DNA of 48,167 nucleotides from Gemmatimonadaceae bacterium. GTDB taxonomy: Bacteria > Gemmatimonadota > Gemmatimonadetes > Gemmatimonadales > Gemmatimonadaceae. The position numbers were made by a program, and so were the translations under genes. The DNA is taken from assembly GCA_025928335.1 (NCBI GenBank), contig JAICJQ010000008.1:1-48167 (forward strand), given 5' to 3'. A model generated the notes under the pieces. It saw only the letters and a list, made by a program, of their open reading frames with translations. It had not been told where the DNA came from and did not search any database. Shown one piece after another: positions 15,734 through 23,455 of this stretch. Numbering within the stretch: the stretch's first letter is position 1; every line of letters begins with the position of its first letter.

Positions 15734-17113
15734 CTAGCGCGCGGTCTTCTTGGACGTCGTGGACTTCGAGCGGCTGGCTTTGGACTTCGACGCGCTCGGT
15801 CTCGCCGCGCTGGCCTTGCCCCTCGTCGTGCTACTCGACACCGCGGCCTTCTTCTTCGCCTTGGACACGACGTGCTTGCGGGCGTGGCGTTCCGGACGGT
15901 TCCAGTCCACTGCCTTGTCGGCGCGGAACGAAGCCGGCATCTCGAGCATTCCGTCGCCGTAATCCGTGACGGCGAGCGCGGCAGCGTCAGCGAGGTCGGC
16001 GCGAACGTCGGCAATCACCTTCGCCGGCCGCTTGGCGCGTGCGTCGTGGACGCGGTTCGTCAGCAGGATGACGAACATGTCGCGGTCGGGATCGAGCCAC
16101 AGAGACGTACCCGTGAAGCCCGTGTGCCCGTAGGCGTCGGCGCCGAGGTACTTGCCGCAGCTTCCCGATCCACCGCAGGTGTCCCAGCCGAGCGCTCGCG
16201 TTCCGGCAGCGCGTGTGGTGAACAGCGCGACAGTGGAATCGGCAAAAACGCGCGTGCCGTTGTACTGGCCGCCGTTGAGCATCATCTGCGCGAACACGGC
16301 CAGATCGGCCGCGCTGCTGAAGAGGCCCGCGTGTCCGGCGATTCCGCCGAGGGCGTACGCATTCTCGTCGTGCACCTCGCCCTGAAGCGAATAGCCGCGC
16401 GGCGAGTTCGTCTCCGTGGGAGCGATGCGTGCCTTGAGCGAGTCAGCCGGACGGAAGAACGTGTCGCTCATCCCGAGCGGGGTGAACACGCGCTCGGTGA
16501 CGAACTGATCGAGACGCTCGCCCGATGCCGCTTCGACGACGAAGCCGAGCATGTCGGCGCCGAGGTCCGAGTACTCATAGCAGCGTCCCGGCTCACAGAC
16601 GAGCGGTGTCGAGATCACCGCGGCGCGCGCTTCCTCGGGAGTGTGAGCGATGCGCCACAAGTCGCGACCCGCGGGCAGACCCGAGCGATGCTCGAGCAAC
16701 ATGCGCAGCGTGACGCGATCCTTTTCGCCGCCGGAGAATTCAGGGATGTACCGAGATACGGGATCGTCGAGGTGAATCTTCCCCTCGTCGTACAGAACCA
16801 TGAGCGCGGACGTGGTGCCGACGACCTTGGTGAGTGACGCCAAGTCGTAAATCGTGCGATCCGTGGAAACCCACGGCGAAGTCTTTTCCCAGCTCAACCG
16901 TCCGAAGCCTTTCTCCCAAACGGCTGCGCCGCGACGTCCGACGACCACAGCCGCGCCGGGATAGCCGCCGGCGGAGATGCCGCGTTGGACGACGTGATCG
17001 ATCTTGGCCAGGCGCTCGCTGGACATGCCGACGGACTTCGGGGTCTTCAACGGCAGACCTTCCCCGTCACTGGCGGCGAGAGTGAAAGCCGAGATCAGCA
17101 GCGAGAGCAGCAC
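15734..17113 (-). CDS. Class C beta-lactamase-family serine hydrolase with Lys/Ser/Ala-rich tail
   Basis: 459 residues from a GTG start. A signal peptide occupies about 1-14. The beta-lactamase/PBP fold has the nucleophile motif S93-L-T-K96, Y181-S-D183 in place of YxN, and H330-T-G in place of KTG. It resembles the EstB/AmpH group that hydrolyses esters, peptides or cell-wall fragments, and resistance is not implied. The last 50 residues (about 410-459) are almost only Lys, Arg, Ser, Ala and Thr (KAKKKAAVSSS, SKSKASRSKSTTSKKTAR), resembling histone H1 or a cell-wall/LPS-binding basic tail. It is convergent with the Omp85 fragment and divergent from the sigma operon. Confidence 0.9.
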   Translation of the reverse strand: MLLSLLISAFTLAASDGEGLPLKTPKSVGMSSERLAKIDHVVQRGISAGGYPGAAVVVGRRGAAVWEKGFGRLSWEKTSPWVSTDRTIYDLASLTKVVGTTSALMVLYDEGKIHLDDPVSRYIPEFSGGEKDRVTLRMLLEHRSGLPAGRDLWRIAHTPEEARAAVISTPLVCEPGRCYEYSDLGADMLGFVVEAASGERLDQFVTERVFTPLGMSDTFFRPADSLKARIAPTETNSPRGYSLQGEVHDENAYALGGIAGHAGLFSSAADLAVFAQMMLNGGQYNGTRVFADSTVALFTTRAAGTRALGWDTCGGSGSCGKYLGADAYGHTGFTGTSLWLDPDRDMFVILLTNRVHDARAKRPAKVIADVRADLADAAALAVTDYGDGMLEMPASFRADKAVDWNRPERHARKHVVSKAKKKAAVSSSTTRGKASAARPSASKSKASRSKSTTSKKTAR

Positions 17114-17443
17114 GTTTACCTGCTTTGGAAAAGGCTACAAACACCAACCCCCCGCCGAAGTGCCTGGCGGGGCCTTGAACACATGTATTGCGAGCGATTG
17201 GCTGGTCTTGGGGGGAACCGCCGCACGACCGCTAGGTGCGATACGTCACAATCGCGCAGAAGTTCCCCCTGCGCAAGGGACTAAAGTGCCGTATAGTACC
17301 TCTGTCCCGGGACGACTGGTCGCGAGCGATGTAACGGCGGGTCAACGATTTGGCCCAAGGTATACAGACGTTCTTGCCGAGCCCGCCGCGTTCTGGGACC
17401 GGCGTAAACCATTCCCCCTGCCAGCGTGACCTACTGAGCAGTC
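17114..17443. other. 330-bp divergent promoter region of the hydrolase and sigma-factor genes
   Basis: No gene is seen. A 7-bp hairpin CCCCGCC-N9-GGCGGGG (17150-17172) lies in the leader of the minus-strand hydrolase. A possible -10 element TATAGT (17292-17297) on the plus strand, with a weak -35, sits about 146 bp before the sigma-factor start. Otherwise nothing stands out. Confidence 0.4.
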
Positions 17444-18040
17444 ATGGATCACGAGCTCCTCATCATCCGGCGCGCGATCGACGGCGACGAGGGGGCGCTC
17501 CGGGCCCTTTGGACCCGGCATGCCCCTCACATCGATATCGTCGTGCGGCGGCTGGTTGGGGGCGACATGGACCTGGCCGCTGATATCGCGCAGGAGGTTT
17601 GGATCCAAATCTTCCGGGCTCTTCCGAGCTACCGCGGCGACTCCCAGTTCAGCACGTGGGCGCATCGCATCGCGGTGAATAGAACGCTCAACGCGCTCCG
17701 GAAATCGCGTCGTCTCGCTAACCTCGAGACGGAAGTCACCGAGGACAGCGCCTCGTTCGAGCCCGATACCGACCGCTCGTTCATCGCGCAGTCGATCGAC
17801 GAGGCCGCGGCCAAGCTCTCGCCGGGCGCGCGAGCGGTGTTCATGCTCCATGACGTGGAAGGTTATACGCACGAGGAGATAGCGCTCGAGCTCGGAATCA
17901 CGGCGGGCGGCTCTAAATCACAACTCTTTAAAGCTCGCGCCAAGCTCAGGAAGCTGCTGGCGCATCTCATAGAAGTGAAGGAAGGCAACGATGCCCGACT
18001 ACCAAGCAAGGAACACGAGCATGTCGCACCTGTCTCCTGA
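17444..18040 (+). CDS. RNA polymerase sigma factor, ECF type
   Basis: 198 residues. Region 2 (about 22-90) is clear: DMDLAADIAQEVWIQIFRALPSYRG and FSTWAHRIAVNRTLNALRKSRR. Region 4 (about 120-170) follows: LSPGARAVFMLHDVEGYTHEEIALELGITAGGSKSQLFKARAKLRKLL, with the helix-turn-helix at HEEIALELGITAGGSKS. It lacks sigma regions 1 and 3, as expected for an ECF factor. The anti-sigma gene overlaps its 3' end by 50 bp and a PDZ protein follows, so the factor is probably held inactive by the membrane protein. The signal is unknown. Confidence 0.94.
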   Translation: MDHELLIIRRAIDGDEGALRALWTRHAPHIDIVVRRLVGGDMDLAADIAQEVWIQIFRALPSYRGDSQFSTWAHRIAVNRTLNALRKSRRLANLETEVTEDSASFEPDTDRSFIAQSIDEAAAKLSPGARAVFMLHDVEGYTHEEIALELGITAGGSKSQLFKARAKLRKLLAHLIEVKEGNDARLPSKEHEHVAPVS

Positions 18041-18728
18041 GCGGCTCGCCGCACTGGTCGACGAGACGCCGACAGCAGCGGAACTGGCACACCTTGCCGG
18101 CTGCGCGGAATGCGCGCGCGAACGCGCCGCGTATCGGAACCTGGTCGAGCTCGCGGTCAACAATTCCGCGAGCATCGCGTCGCCGCTGACGACGTGGGAA
18201 GCGCTGCGCCCCGCGCTCGGTCGCGACGGCATCATCGACGACGGGAGTGTCACGCCGGTCGTAACGCGTCGCGCGGGTCGTCCCTGGCTTCAGGCGGCGG
18301 CCGCTGTCCTGCTGGTCGCCGGCGGCATGATCGGTGGACGACTGTCCGCTGGTGCCTCGCCGCTTCCGGTCACGGAAGCGAACAGGCCGACGCAGACCGC
18401 GTCGCGCATCACCGATTCTGTTTCGCAGTTCCGCACCGTGGCCGACGCCCGCGCGGCACAGGCCAGGGCACAGGATCTCTATCAGAACGCCACCGCGTTC
18501 ATTGCCCAGCGAGATACCGCGACCGTGCCGGTCGAGTCGCCGGCGGCGATGCGAACGCGCCTCGCTGCACTCGACCGCACCCGACAAGTGCTCGGCGAAG
18601 CCCTCAACGAAGCGCCATATGATCCTGTGATCAACGGCTACTATCTCACTACGGTCGGACAACGCGAGGCGACGATGCGACAGCTCAACACCGTCTCGCC
18701 CGCGAGTATGAGGCTCACGAGTTACTGA
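17991..18728 (+). CDS. Membrane anti-sigma factor with zinc-finger (ZAS) domain
   Basis: 245 residues. The cytoplasmic N-terminus carries the ZAS motif H34-x3-C38-x2-C41 (HLAGCAEC), which binds the sigma factor. One transmembrane helix is at about 98-118 (WLQAAAAVLLVAGGMIGG). The rest (about 119-245) is predicted outside the cytoplasm and is helical with many Ala, Arg and Gln; no known fold is recognised. The start overlaps the sigma gene by 50 bp, and an internal ATG at 18021 is possible. The stop overlaps the next start as TGATG. The order sigma, anti-sigma, periplasmic protein suggests envelope-stress control (inference). Confidence 0.88.
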   Translation: MPDYQARNTSMSHLSPERLAALVDETPTAAELAHLAGCAECARERAAYRNLVELAVNNSASIASPLTTWEALRPALGRDGIIDDGSVTPVVTRRAGRPWLQAAAAVLLVAGGMIGGRLSAGASPLPVTEANRPTQTASRITDSVSQFRTVADARAAQARAQDLYQNATAFIAQRDTATVPVESPAAMRTRLAALDRTRQVLGEALNEAPYDPVINGYYLTTVGQREATMRQLNTVSPASMRLTSY

Positions 18729-19816
18729 TGCGAATGACTTCGATGAAGACGAAAGGAGGAATGCGAGCGGGGGTCGCCGTCACGGCTGCGTTGATCGCGG
18801 CGAGCGATCTCGCGGCGCAGCGACCGGCGTCGACGCGCGGGCGCGATTCGGTCGTCGTGCGAGTGGTGGGGACGGGACTGTCGGGCGATTCGTTGCGCGT
18901 CTTGATCCAGCAGTTCGATCGTGAAGCGGCGGGAACGCAGCGATGGCTCATCCTCAAGGGCCGCATCGATTCGCTCGTTGGAATGCCCGACGGGATCGCC
19001 AACGCCACCAATGCGTTCGTGCACTCCATGGTCGCCAGGGCCGAAGCGAGCCGTTCGCTCGCCGAGTCGCGTCGAGGCTGGCTCGGCTTTTCGACGCAGG
19101 GGCCGGCCCGTCGAGAGTATCTCGGCAACGGAGATTTGCTCGTCACGCAATTGGCCTATCCCACGATCGTGACGGTCGACCCGCAGTCGCCCGCGGAGAA
19201 AGCGGGGATCGTCGCTGGTGACGTGCTCGTCGCGTACAACGGCGTCGACGTCGTCAACCACGAATTCAGCATGAACGCATTACAGAAGCCGGATACGAAG
19301 GTCACCGTTACCGTGCGCCGCGATGGTGAACCGAAGGAATACCAGCTGATCGTCGCCAGGGCGCCGCAGCGGATCTCCGACCAGCGCTGGGCGTTGGAGA
19401 GGCCGGTCACCGCGGCCGCGGCCGGTATGGACGCGCCAGAATCGATGCGGCGCGGGCGGATCATCGCACTCCCGCGAGACCGTGAGCCACTCGTCGGCGC
19501 CATCGTGACCGGATCGCCGCTCGTGTATTTCACCGGCAGCGGCGTCCTCGGCGCGAGCGTATCGACCGTCAATGTGGAGCTCGCGAAGACGCTCAACTTG
19601 CGCGCGGGCGTCCTCGTGAACGACGTCCCGCAGGATAGCCCGGCGTACCGTGCCGGCTTACGCACCGGCGACGTCATCACCGCCGTGGGCGATCAGCCGG
19701 TCGTGTCGATCCCTGAGTTGCGCGCGATGCTCATGCGGACGGGCTCACGTGCGGTCGCGCTCCAGGTGGCGCACAACCAGAAAACCCGCACCGTCAATCT
19801 CGTTCCGTCACCGTAA
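18728..19816 (+). CDS. Exported protein with two PDZ domains
   Basis: 362 residues. The start ATG overlaps the anti-sigma stop (TGATG); another ATG at 18761 has AAAGGAGG directly before it, but the spacing is very short. A signal sequence ends near AALIAASDLAAQ. PDZ 1 is at about 115-205 (GWLGFSTQG, SPAEKAGIVAGDVLVAYNGVDVVN) and PDZ 2 at about 270-355 (GASVSTVNVELA, SPAYRAGLRTGDVITAVGDQPV). No protease catalytic triad is visible, so it is not a DegS/HtrA enzyme. It may bind exposed C-termini or scaffold a protease that acts on the anti-sigma factor (inference from gene order). It converges with the flavoprotein gene, overlapping by 9 bp. Confidence 0.88.
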   Translation: MRMTSMKTKGGMRAGVAVTAALIAASDLAAQRPASTRGRDSVVVRVVGTGLSGDSLRVLIQQFDREAAGTQRWLILKGRIDSLVGMPDGIANATNAFVHSMVARAEASRSLAESRRGWLGFSTQGPARREYLGNGDLLVTQLAYPTIVTVDPQSPAEKAGIVAGDVLVAYNGVDVVNHEFSMNALQKPDTKVTVTVRRDGEPKEYQLIVARAPQRISDQRWALERPVTAAAAGMDAPESMRRGRIIALPRDREPLVGAIVTGSPLVYFTGSGVLGASVSTVNVELAKTLNLRAGVLVNDVPQDSPAYRAGLRTGDVITAVGDQPVVSIPELRAMLMRTGSRAVALQVAHNQKTRTVNLVPSP

Positions 19817-20785
19817 GGCGGCGGCGTGTGCTCGCGGCGCGAGCTTTCGCGACTCGGGTACTAACGATCGATGCATCGCCAACGCGGCCGTCGCTCCCTC
19901 AGCGGCGGCCGTGATCGCGAGCTGTGGTCCCGGCGTGATGTCGCCCGCCGCATATACGTTCTCCACCGACGTGTGCTGGTGCCTGTCCACCAGCGTATGC
20001 CCCTCGTCGTCGCGCTCGCAGCCGAGCTGCGCGCAGAGATCGTCGGCTGGATACTGCCCAATCGTGAAGAAAATCTTTTCGGCGTCGAGCTGCATCCCGT
20101 CTTCCAGCTTGAGGCAGTGAATCTCGCGCCCATCGTAGCACACCTCGTGGATCGCCGAGGTGAGCACGGGAATGTTCAGGGCGTCCAGCTTCTCGCAGTA
20201 CTCGGCGTCGTCCATCTCCGGCGACCGACCGTTTGTGCAGATGATGATGTTGTCCGACCACGTGGTGAGGTTGAGCGCCATCCCGATGGCGCGACGCCCG
20301 TTCCCGATGACAACGATCTTCTTGTCGCGCGATTCGTAGCCGTCACAGTCGGGGCAGACGTGCGCGTTCGCGCCGTACACGTGCTCCAAGCCGGGAAGAT
20401 CCGGCCATACGTCGCGCAGCCCGATCGCGAGCAGGAGCCGGCGGGCAATGATCCGCCCCCCGCCTTCGATGCACACCATGAATTGTTCGTCATCCAACCG
20501 GTCGACGCGCAGGACGATGGCGTCCACGAGCTCGACACCGAGTTGCCGGCACAGGTCGCGGCCGCGGCCGCGCAGCTCGGCGGGGCGGACGCCCTCGAAA
20601 CCGAGGAAGCCATGAATCCCGCGCGTCTCCCAGTTCCGCGGGTCGCCGCTGTCGACCAGCGCGACGGAGTGGAGATACCGCGCCGACCATATCGCCGCGC
20701 TCAATCCCGCCGGACCACCGCCCACGATGCCGATATCGAAAACGCGTTCGTCGTTGGAAGGCTTCACAACGACGACAACGGGCAA
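19808..20785 (-). CDS. Thioredoxin-reductase-like FAD/NAD(P)H oxidoreductase
   Basis: 325 residues from a TTG start at 20785 with GGGGGA about 7 nt upstream; a GTG at 20767 is an alternative. FAD-binding IGIVGGGPAGLSAAI (18-32), the NAD(P)-binding VVIGNGRRAIGMAL (158-171) and the FAD C-terminal motif NVYAAGDITPGPQLAITAA are in the right order. A C144-P-D-C147 pair sits where thioredoxin reductases have CATC, so it may be redox-active toward a thiol partner. It could equally be a bacillithiol/YpdA-like or sulfide-related reductase. It follows two matrixin genes on the same strand (15 bp gap). Confidence 0.9.
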   Translation of the reverse strand: MPVVVVVKPSNDERVFDIGIVGGGPAGLSAAIWSARYLHSVALVDSGDPRNWETRGIHGFLGFEGVRPAELRGRGRDLCRQLGVELVDAIVLRVDRLDDEQFMVCIEGGGRIIARRLLLAIGLRDVWPDLPGLEHVYGANAHVCPDCDGYESRDKKIVVIGNGRRAIGMALNLTTWSDNIIICTNGRSPEMDDAEYCEKLDALNIPVLTSAIHEVCYDGREIHCLKLEDGMQLDAEKIFFTIGQYPADDLCAQLGCERDDEGHTLVDRHQHTSVENVYAAGDITPGPQLAITAAAEGATAALAMHRSLVPESRKLAPRAHAAALR

Positions 20786-20800
20786 GAAGGATTCCCCCGG

Positions 20801-21622
20801 CTACTTCAGCGGGCCCGGCGGAATGCTGTACAGGAGTCTGAGCGTGTTCCGGTCGGCGGGCGCGATGTCGTGGACCATCTCGGTGGGAAACATCATGGTC
20901 TTTTCGTCGCGCGAATGCCCAAGACCAAGCGCGTGACCCGCCTCGTGTTTCACGATCCCGCCTAGTGCCGCCGGCGGAATGACGGTGCCCGCGCTGTCAT
21001 GAACCGCGACGAGGATCTGCGCGTCGGCGATCCAACCATGTTGGTCGCTGGTCCGGCGGGTCGAGCCGACCCGTAGTCCCGCCTCGGGGGGGAACCGGTC
21101 GGTCCAGATCAGACGAATGTCCGCCGTCGCCGAATCGAGCACGAAGTCGAAGCGGAGCGGAAAGCCGCTGTGCTGCCAATCGGCGAAAGCATCCTGCGCG
21201 GTTTGAGCGTCCGCCGACTGATAGTCAGGCACGTCGGCCTTGCTCTGGACCCACACACGCAACGGCTGCCCGGGGCGGTCGGGCCAGCGCACGAGCATGC
21301 CGTTCAGATCGGCGACCATGTCACTCATGTAGGTGCCGCTGGCCACCGCGGCAATGCGCGACCGGATGTCGGCTTCATCTCGCACCGGTGCCGGCTGCGA
21401 CGATGACACGAACGTCGTGCTCAGTTCGGACGAGTCCGAGCCGACGTCCACGGGACCTTGCTCGCCGACGTGCACGACGGGTTGCGCGGTTGGGGCGCTC
21501 GCCACCACGGTCTTTTTCTTGTGCATCGCGGCGCGCGCGCTACTCGTGTGAAAGACCTGCGCGCCGATGAACACCGCGAATGCAGACACGGCCAGCAGGA
21601 GCACCGCGTCGAGTCGGCGCAT
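20801..21622 (-). CDS. Exported matrixin-type zinc metalloprotease (copy 1)
   Basis: 273 residues. An N-terminal hydrophobic segment (about 5-22, DAVLLLAVSAFAVFIGA) serves as signal or anchor, then a disordered linker (to about 85). The catalytic domain ends with the metzincin motif H226-E-A-G-H230-A-L-G-L-G-H236 and the Met-turn MMFP 14-16 residues later, so the active-site zinc ligands and general base E227 are all present. Matrixins cleave proteins outside the cell or in the periplasm. It shares layout and segments such as GTY-S and VRWPDR-G-PL with the upstream copy at 21634-22383, so the two arose by duplication. The 11-bp gap implies one operon. Confidence 0.88.
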   Translation of the reverse strand: MRRLDAVLLLAVSAFAVFIGAQVFHTSSARAAMHKKKTVVASAPTAQPVVHVGEQGPVDVGSDSSELSTTFVSSSQPAPVRDEADIRSRIAAVASGTYMSDMVADLNGMLVRWPDRPGQPLRVWVQSKADVPDYQSADAQTAQDAFADWQHSGFPLRFDFVLDSATADIRLIWTDRFPPEAGLRVGSTRRTSDQHGWIADAQILVAVHDSAGTVIPPAALGGIVKHEAGHALGLGHSRDEKTMMFPTEMVHDIAPADRNTLRLLYSIPPGPLK

Positions 21623-21633
21623 GACGGTCGCTG

Positions 21634-22383
21634 TTAGCGCACCGGGCCGGCGGGCAGCGCGTAAATGAGGCGCACCGTCGCACGGTCGGCATCGGACAGC
21701 TGTCGGACGCGAACGCGCGGCGCCATCACACTCGTGCTGTCCGAGGTATGATCGAGACCGAGCAGGTGGCCGATCTCGTGCAGCGCCATCGCGCGCACGG
21801 CGTCGTCATCGAGCAGGTCGCCGGAGCTATGGTGCACGGCGAGCGTGATGTTCGCGTCGCAGATCGACCAGTCGTCGTCGCGCGCCCAGCGCGTGCGCCC
21901 GCTGATAGGCTGCGAGAAGTGATCGACCCACGTGACGTGAATCTTCGCGTCGGTGGAATCGTCGACGAACATGAAACGCACGGGAAGGCGAAGTCCGTCC
22001 CATTCCTCGAACGCGTTACGAACTTCCTGCACGAACGCCGAGCTGAAATCGCTGATGTTGGATTGCGGCTGGATCCAGATCGTGAGAGGCATCCCGCGCC
22101 GATCTGCCCATCGCACGAGCGTCGAATCGCGCTCGAGTAGAATCTCGCTGATGTACGTCCCGCGAGCGCCGTGCTTCAATCGGCGAAGCACTTCACCATG
22201 ATCGTCCTTGGCCGGCGTCGCGACCGCGGTGACACTGGCGATGGCCCGCCCCACATTGCCGGCGGACGCTGCGTCGCGCCGAACGGGGAGAGGCTCCGTC
22301 GCTCGAGCTGGGGACGTTCGGACCGCGCTGAGAAGGCCGAGGCCGGGCGTGGCCGCGAGGAGAAGAAAAGTCGCTCGCTTCAT
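21634..22383 (-). CDS. Exported matrixin-type zinc metalloprotease (copy 2)
   Basis: 249 residues from the ATG at 22383; a TTG at 22410 is possible. A signal peptide (MKRATFLLLAATPGLGLLSA) is followed by a linker, the segment GARGTYISEILLERD and VRWADRRGMPLTIWIQ, then the metzincin site H202-E-I-G-H206-L-L-G-L-D-H212 with Met-turn SVMAP. Unlike copy 1, the residue before the third histidine is Asp instead of Gly, which is also common in matrixins. C-terminal YALPAGPVR matches YSIPPGPLK of copy 1. Both probably act in the envelope or outside, with unknown substrates. Confidence 0.88.
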   Translation of the reverse strand: MKRATFLLLAATPGLGLLSAVRTSPARATEPLPVRRDAASAGNVGRAIASVTAVATPAKDDHGEVLRRLKHGARGTYISEILLERDSTLVRWADRRGMPLTIWIQPQSNISDFSSAFVQEVRNAFEEWDGLRLPVRFMFVDDSTDAKIHVTWVDHFSQPISGRTRWARDDDWSICDANITLAVHHSSGDLLDDDAVRAMALHEIGHLLGLDHTSDSTSVMAPRVRVRQLSDADRATVRLIYALPAGPVR

Positions 22384-22428
22384 ACCGGAGGTGGGAAAGA
22401 CTTCGCCCAACGTGCCGGGCTAGGAGGG

Positions 22429-22464
22429 GAAGGCGTACTACGAGAGGAAGGCGTGCTACGAGAG
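22429..22464. repeat. 18-bp tandem repeat, 2 copies, across a stop codon
   Basis: Two copies of GAAGGCGT(A/G)CTACGAGAG differ at one base. The second copy covers the stop codon of the hydrolase gene that ends at 22456. Likely a small local duplication. Confidence 0.75.
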
Positions 22465-23349
22465 GAACGATTCTATCGGAGGGAAGAAGCGCTCAGGCGC
22501 TTCCCAAAACGGCATGTGCCCAGAGGAGGGAACTACAAGGTGGTGGGCGTTCGGAAGGATATACGACGGTTCGCTGGAAAGCGTTCGTGGGAGGGGATCG
22601 AGCTCCCCGTGTAAGACGAGCGTTTCGATCGAAAGGGCACGCAGTCGCGCGCGCCAATCGTACCCCTCGCGACGCAAGCGTGCAAGGATGACAGCGCCTG
22701 TTTCGCTCGTCGCCGACGGAGGTGTAAAACGACTTGCCATCTCGGTGTCGGCAAACCATGCCGGATACACTGCGCGGCTGTAGTTCGAGTGCACGACGGC
22801 GTCCGGCTCACCGAGCATCGCCTCACTGATTCGAGCGACGGCGTCGCGTTCCGCGCCATGCAAACGGGAGAGCACCGCCTCGCGAAGCGGAGCCATCCAA
22901 TTACTCGTCGGGCCGACGGCGTCGACGAGAACGAGACGACGAACGCCCGCGAGATCGCTGGCGGACGCGAGCATCGCGATGCCTCCGCCCCACGAGTGGC
23001 CGAGCACGTCCCATTTGCGAATTCCAAGCGCGCGCCGGATCGCGCCGACGTCGAGCGCGTCGTCGTCGATCGTGGCCGACGCCGGGTCACCGGGAGCTGT
23101 CGACGCGCCACGCCCGCGCTGGTCGTACAGCACGAGCTGCCGTCGCTCGGCGAGCGGTGACAACGCCGGCCAGAGCATGGAGTGGTCGTACAACATTCCG
23201 CCATTGATGCAAACAAGAGGCAGCCGGTCGGGAACCGGAGGCGACGTGAAAACCGCGAAGGTTACGCCGCGTGCGCGGACGCTCTGGCGTTCAAGTCGCG
23301 GCGTGCGTGGGAGGGAGCGCCGGAAGGCGACGAAATCGGCATACGACAT
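22456..23349 (-). CDS. Alpha/beta hydrolase, proline iminopeptidase-like
   Basis: 297 residues from the ATG at 23349 (MSYADFVAF); an upstream ATG at 23439 would overlap the divergent promoter. The oxyanion hole region CINGGMLYDHSMLWP, the DQRGRGAS strand-loop, the nucleophile elbow GHSWGG with S119, the acid in LHGELDPLP and the histidine in SSGHMPFWEAPE are all present. GGMLYDHS and DQRGRG are typical of S33-family prolyl aminopeptidases and related esterases; the exact substrate is open. It lies 72 bp upstream of the matrixin genes on the same strand and 106 bp from the divergent M28 peptidase gene. Confidence 0.87.
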   Translation of the reverse strand: MSYADFVAFRRSLPRTPRLERQSVRARGVTFAVFTSPPVPDRLPLVCINGGMLYDHSMLWPALSPLAERRQLVLYDQRGRGASTAPGDPASATIDDDALDVGAIRRALGIRKWDVLGHSWGGGIAMLASASDLAGVRRLVLVDAVGPTSNWMAPLREAVLSRLHGAERDAVARISEAMLGEPDAVVHSNYSRAVYPAWFADTEMASRFTPPSATSETGAVILARLRREGYDWRARLRALSIETLVLHGELDPLPRTLSSEPSYILPNAHHLVVPSSGHMPFWEAPERFFPPIESFLS

Positions 23350-23455
23350 GGAGGGGGAAGGGTAGACCCGATTCGGCAATCGCGCGACGGGCGCGCGGTC
23401 GCCATCTTCTCGGCGGGCACCGACGTTCCGTTCCGTCATTCTTCCTACACCGCAC

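Noticed and set aside
15734-17113. Antibiotic-resistance beta-lactamase
   Set aside because: The motifs (SLTK, YSD, HTG) and long basic tail fit the broad esterase/peptidase members of the family; resistance cannot be claimed.
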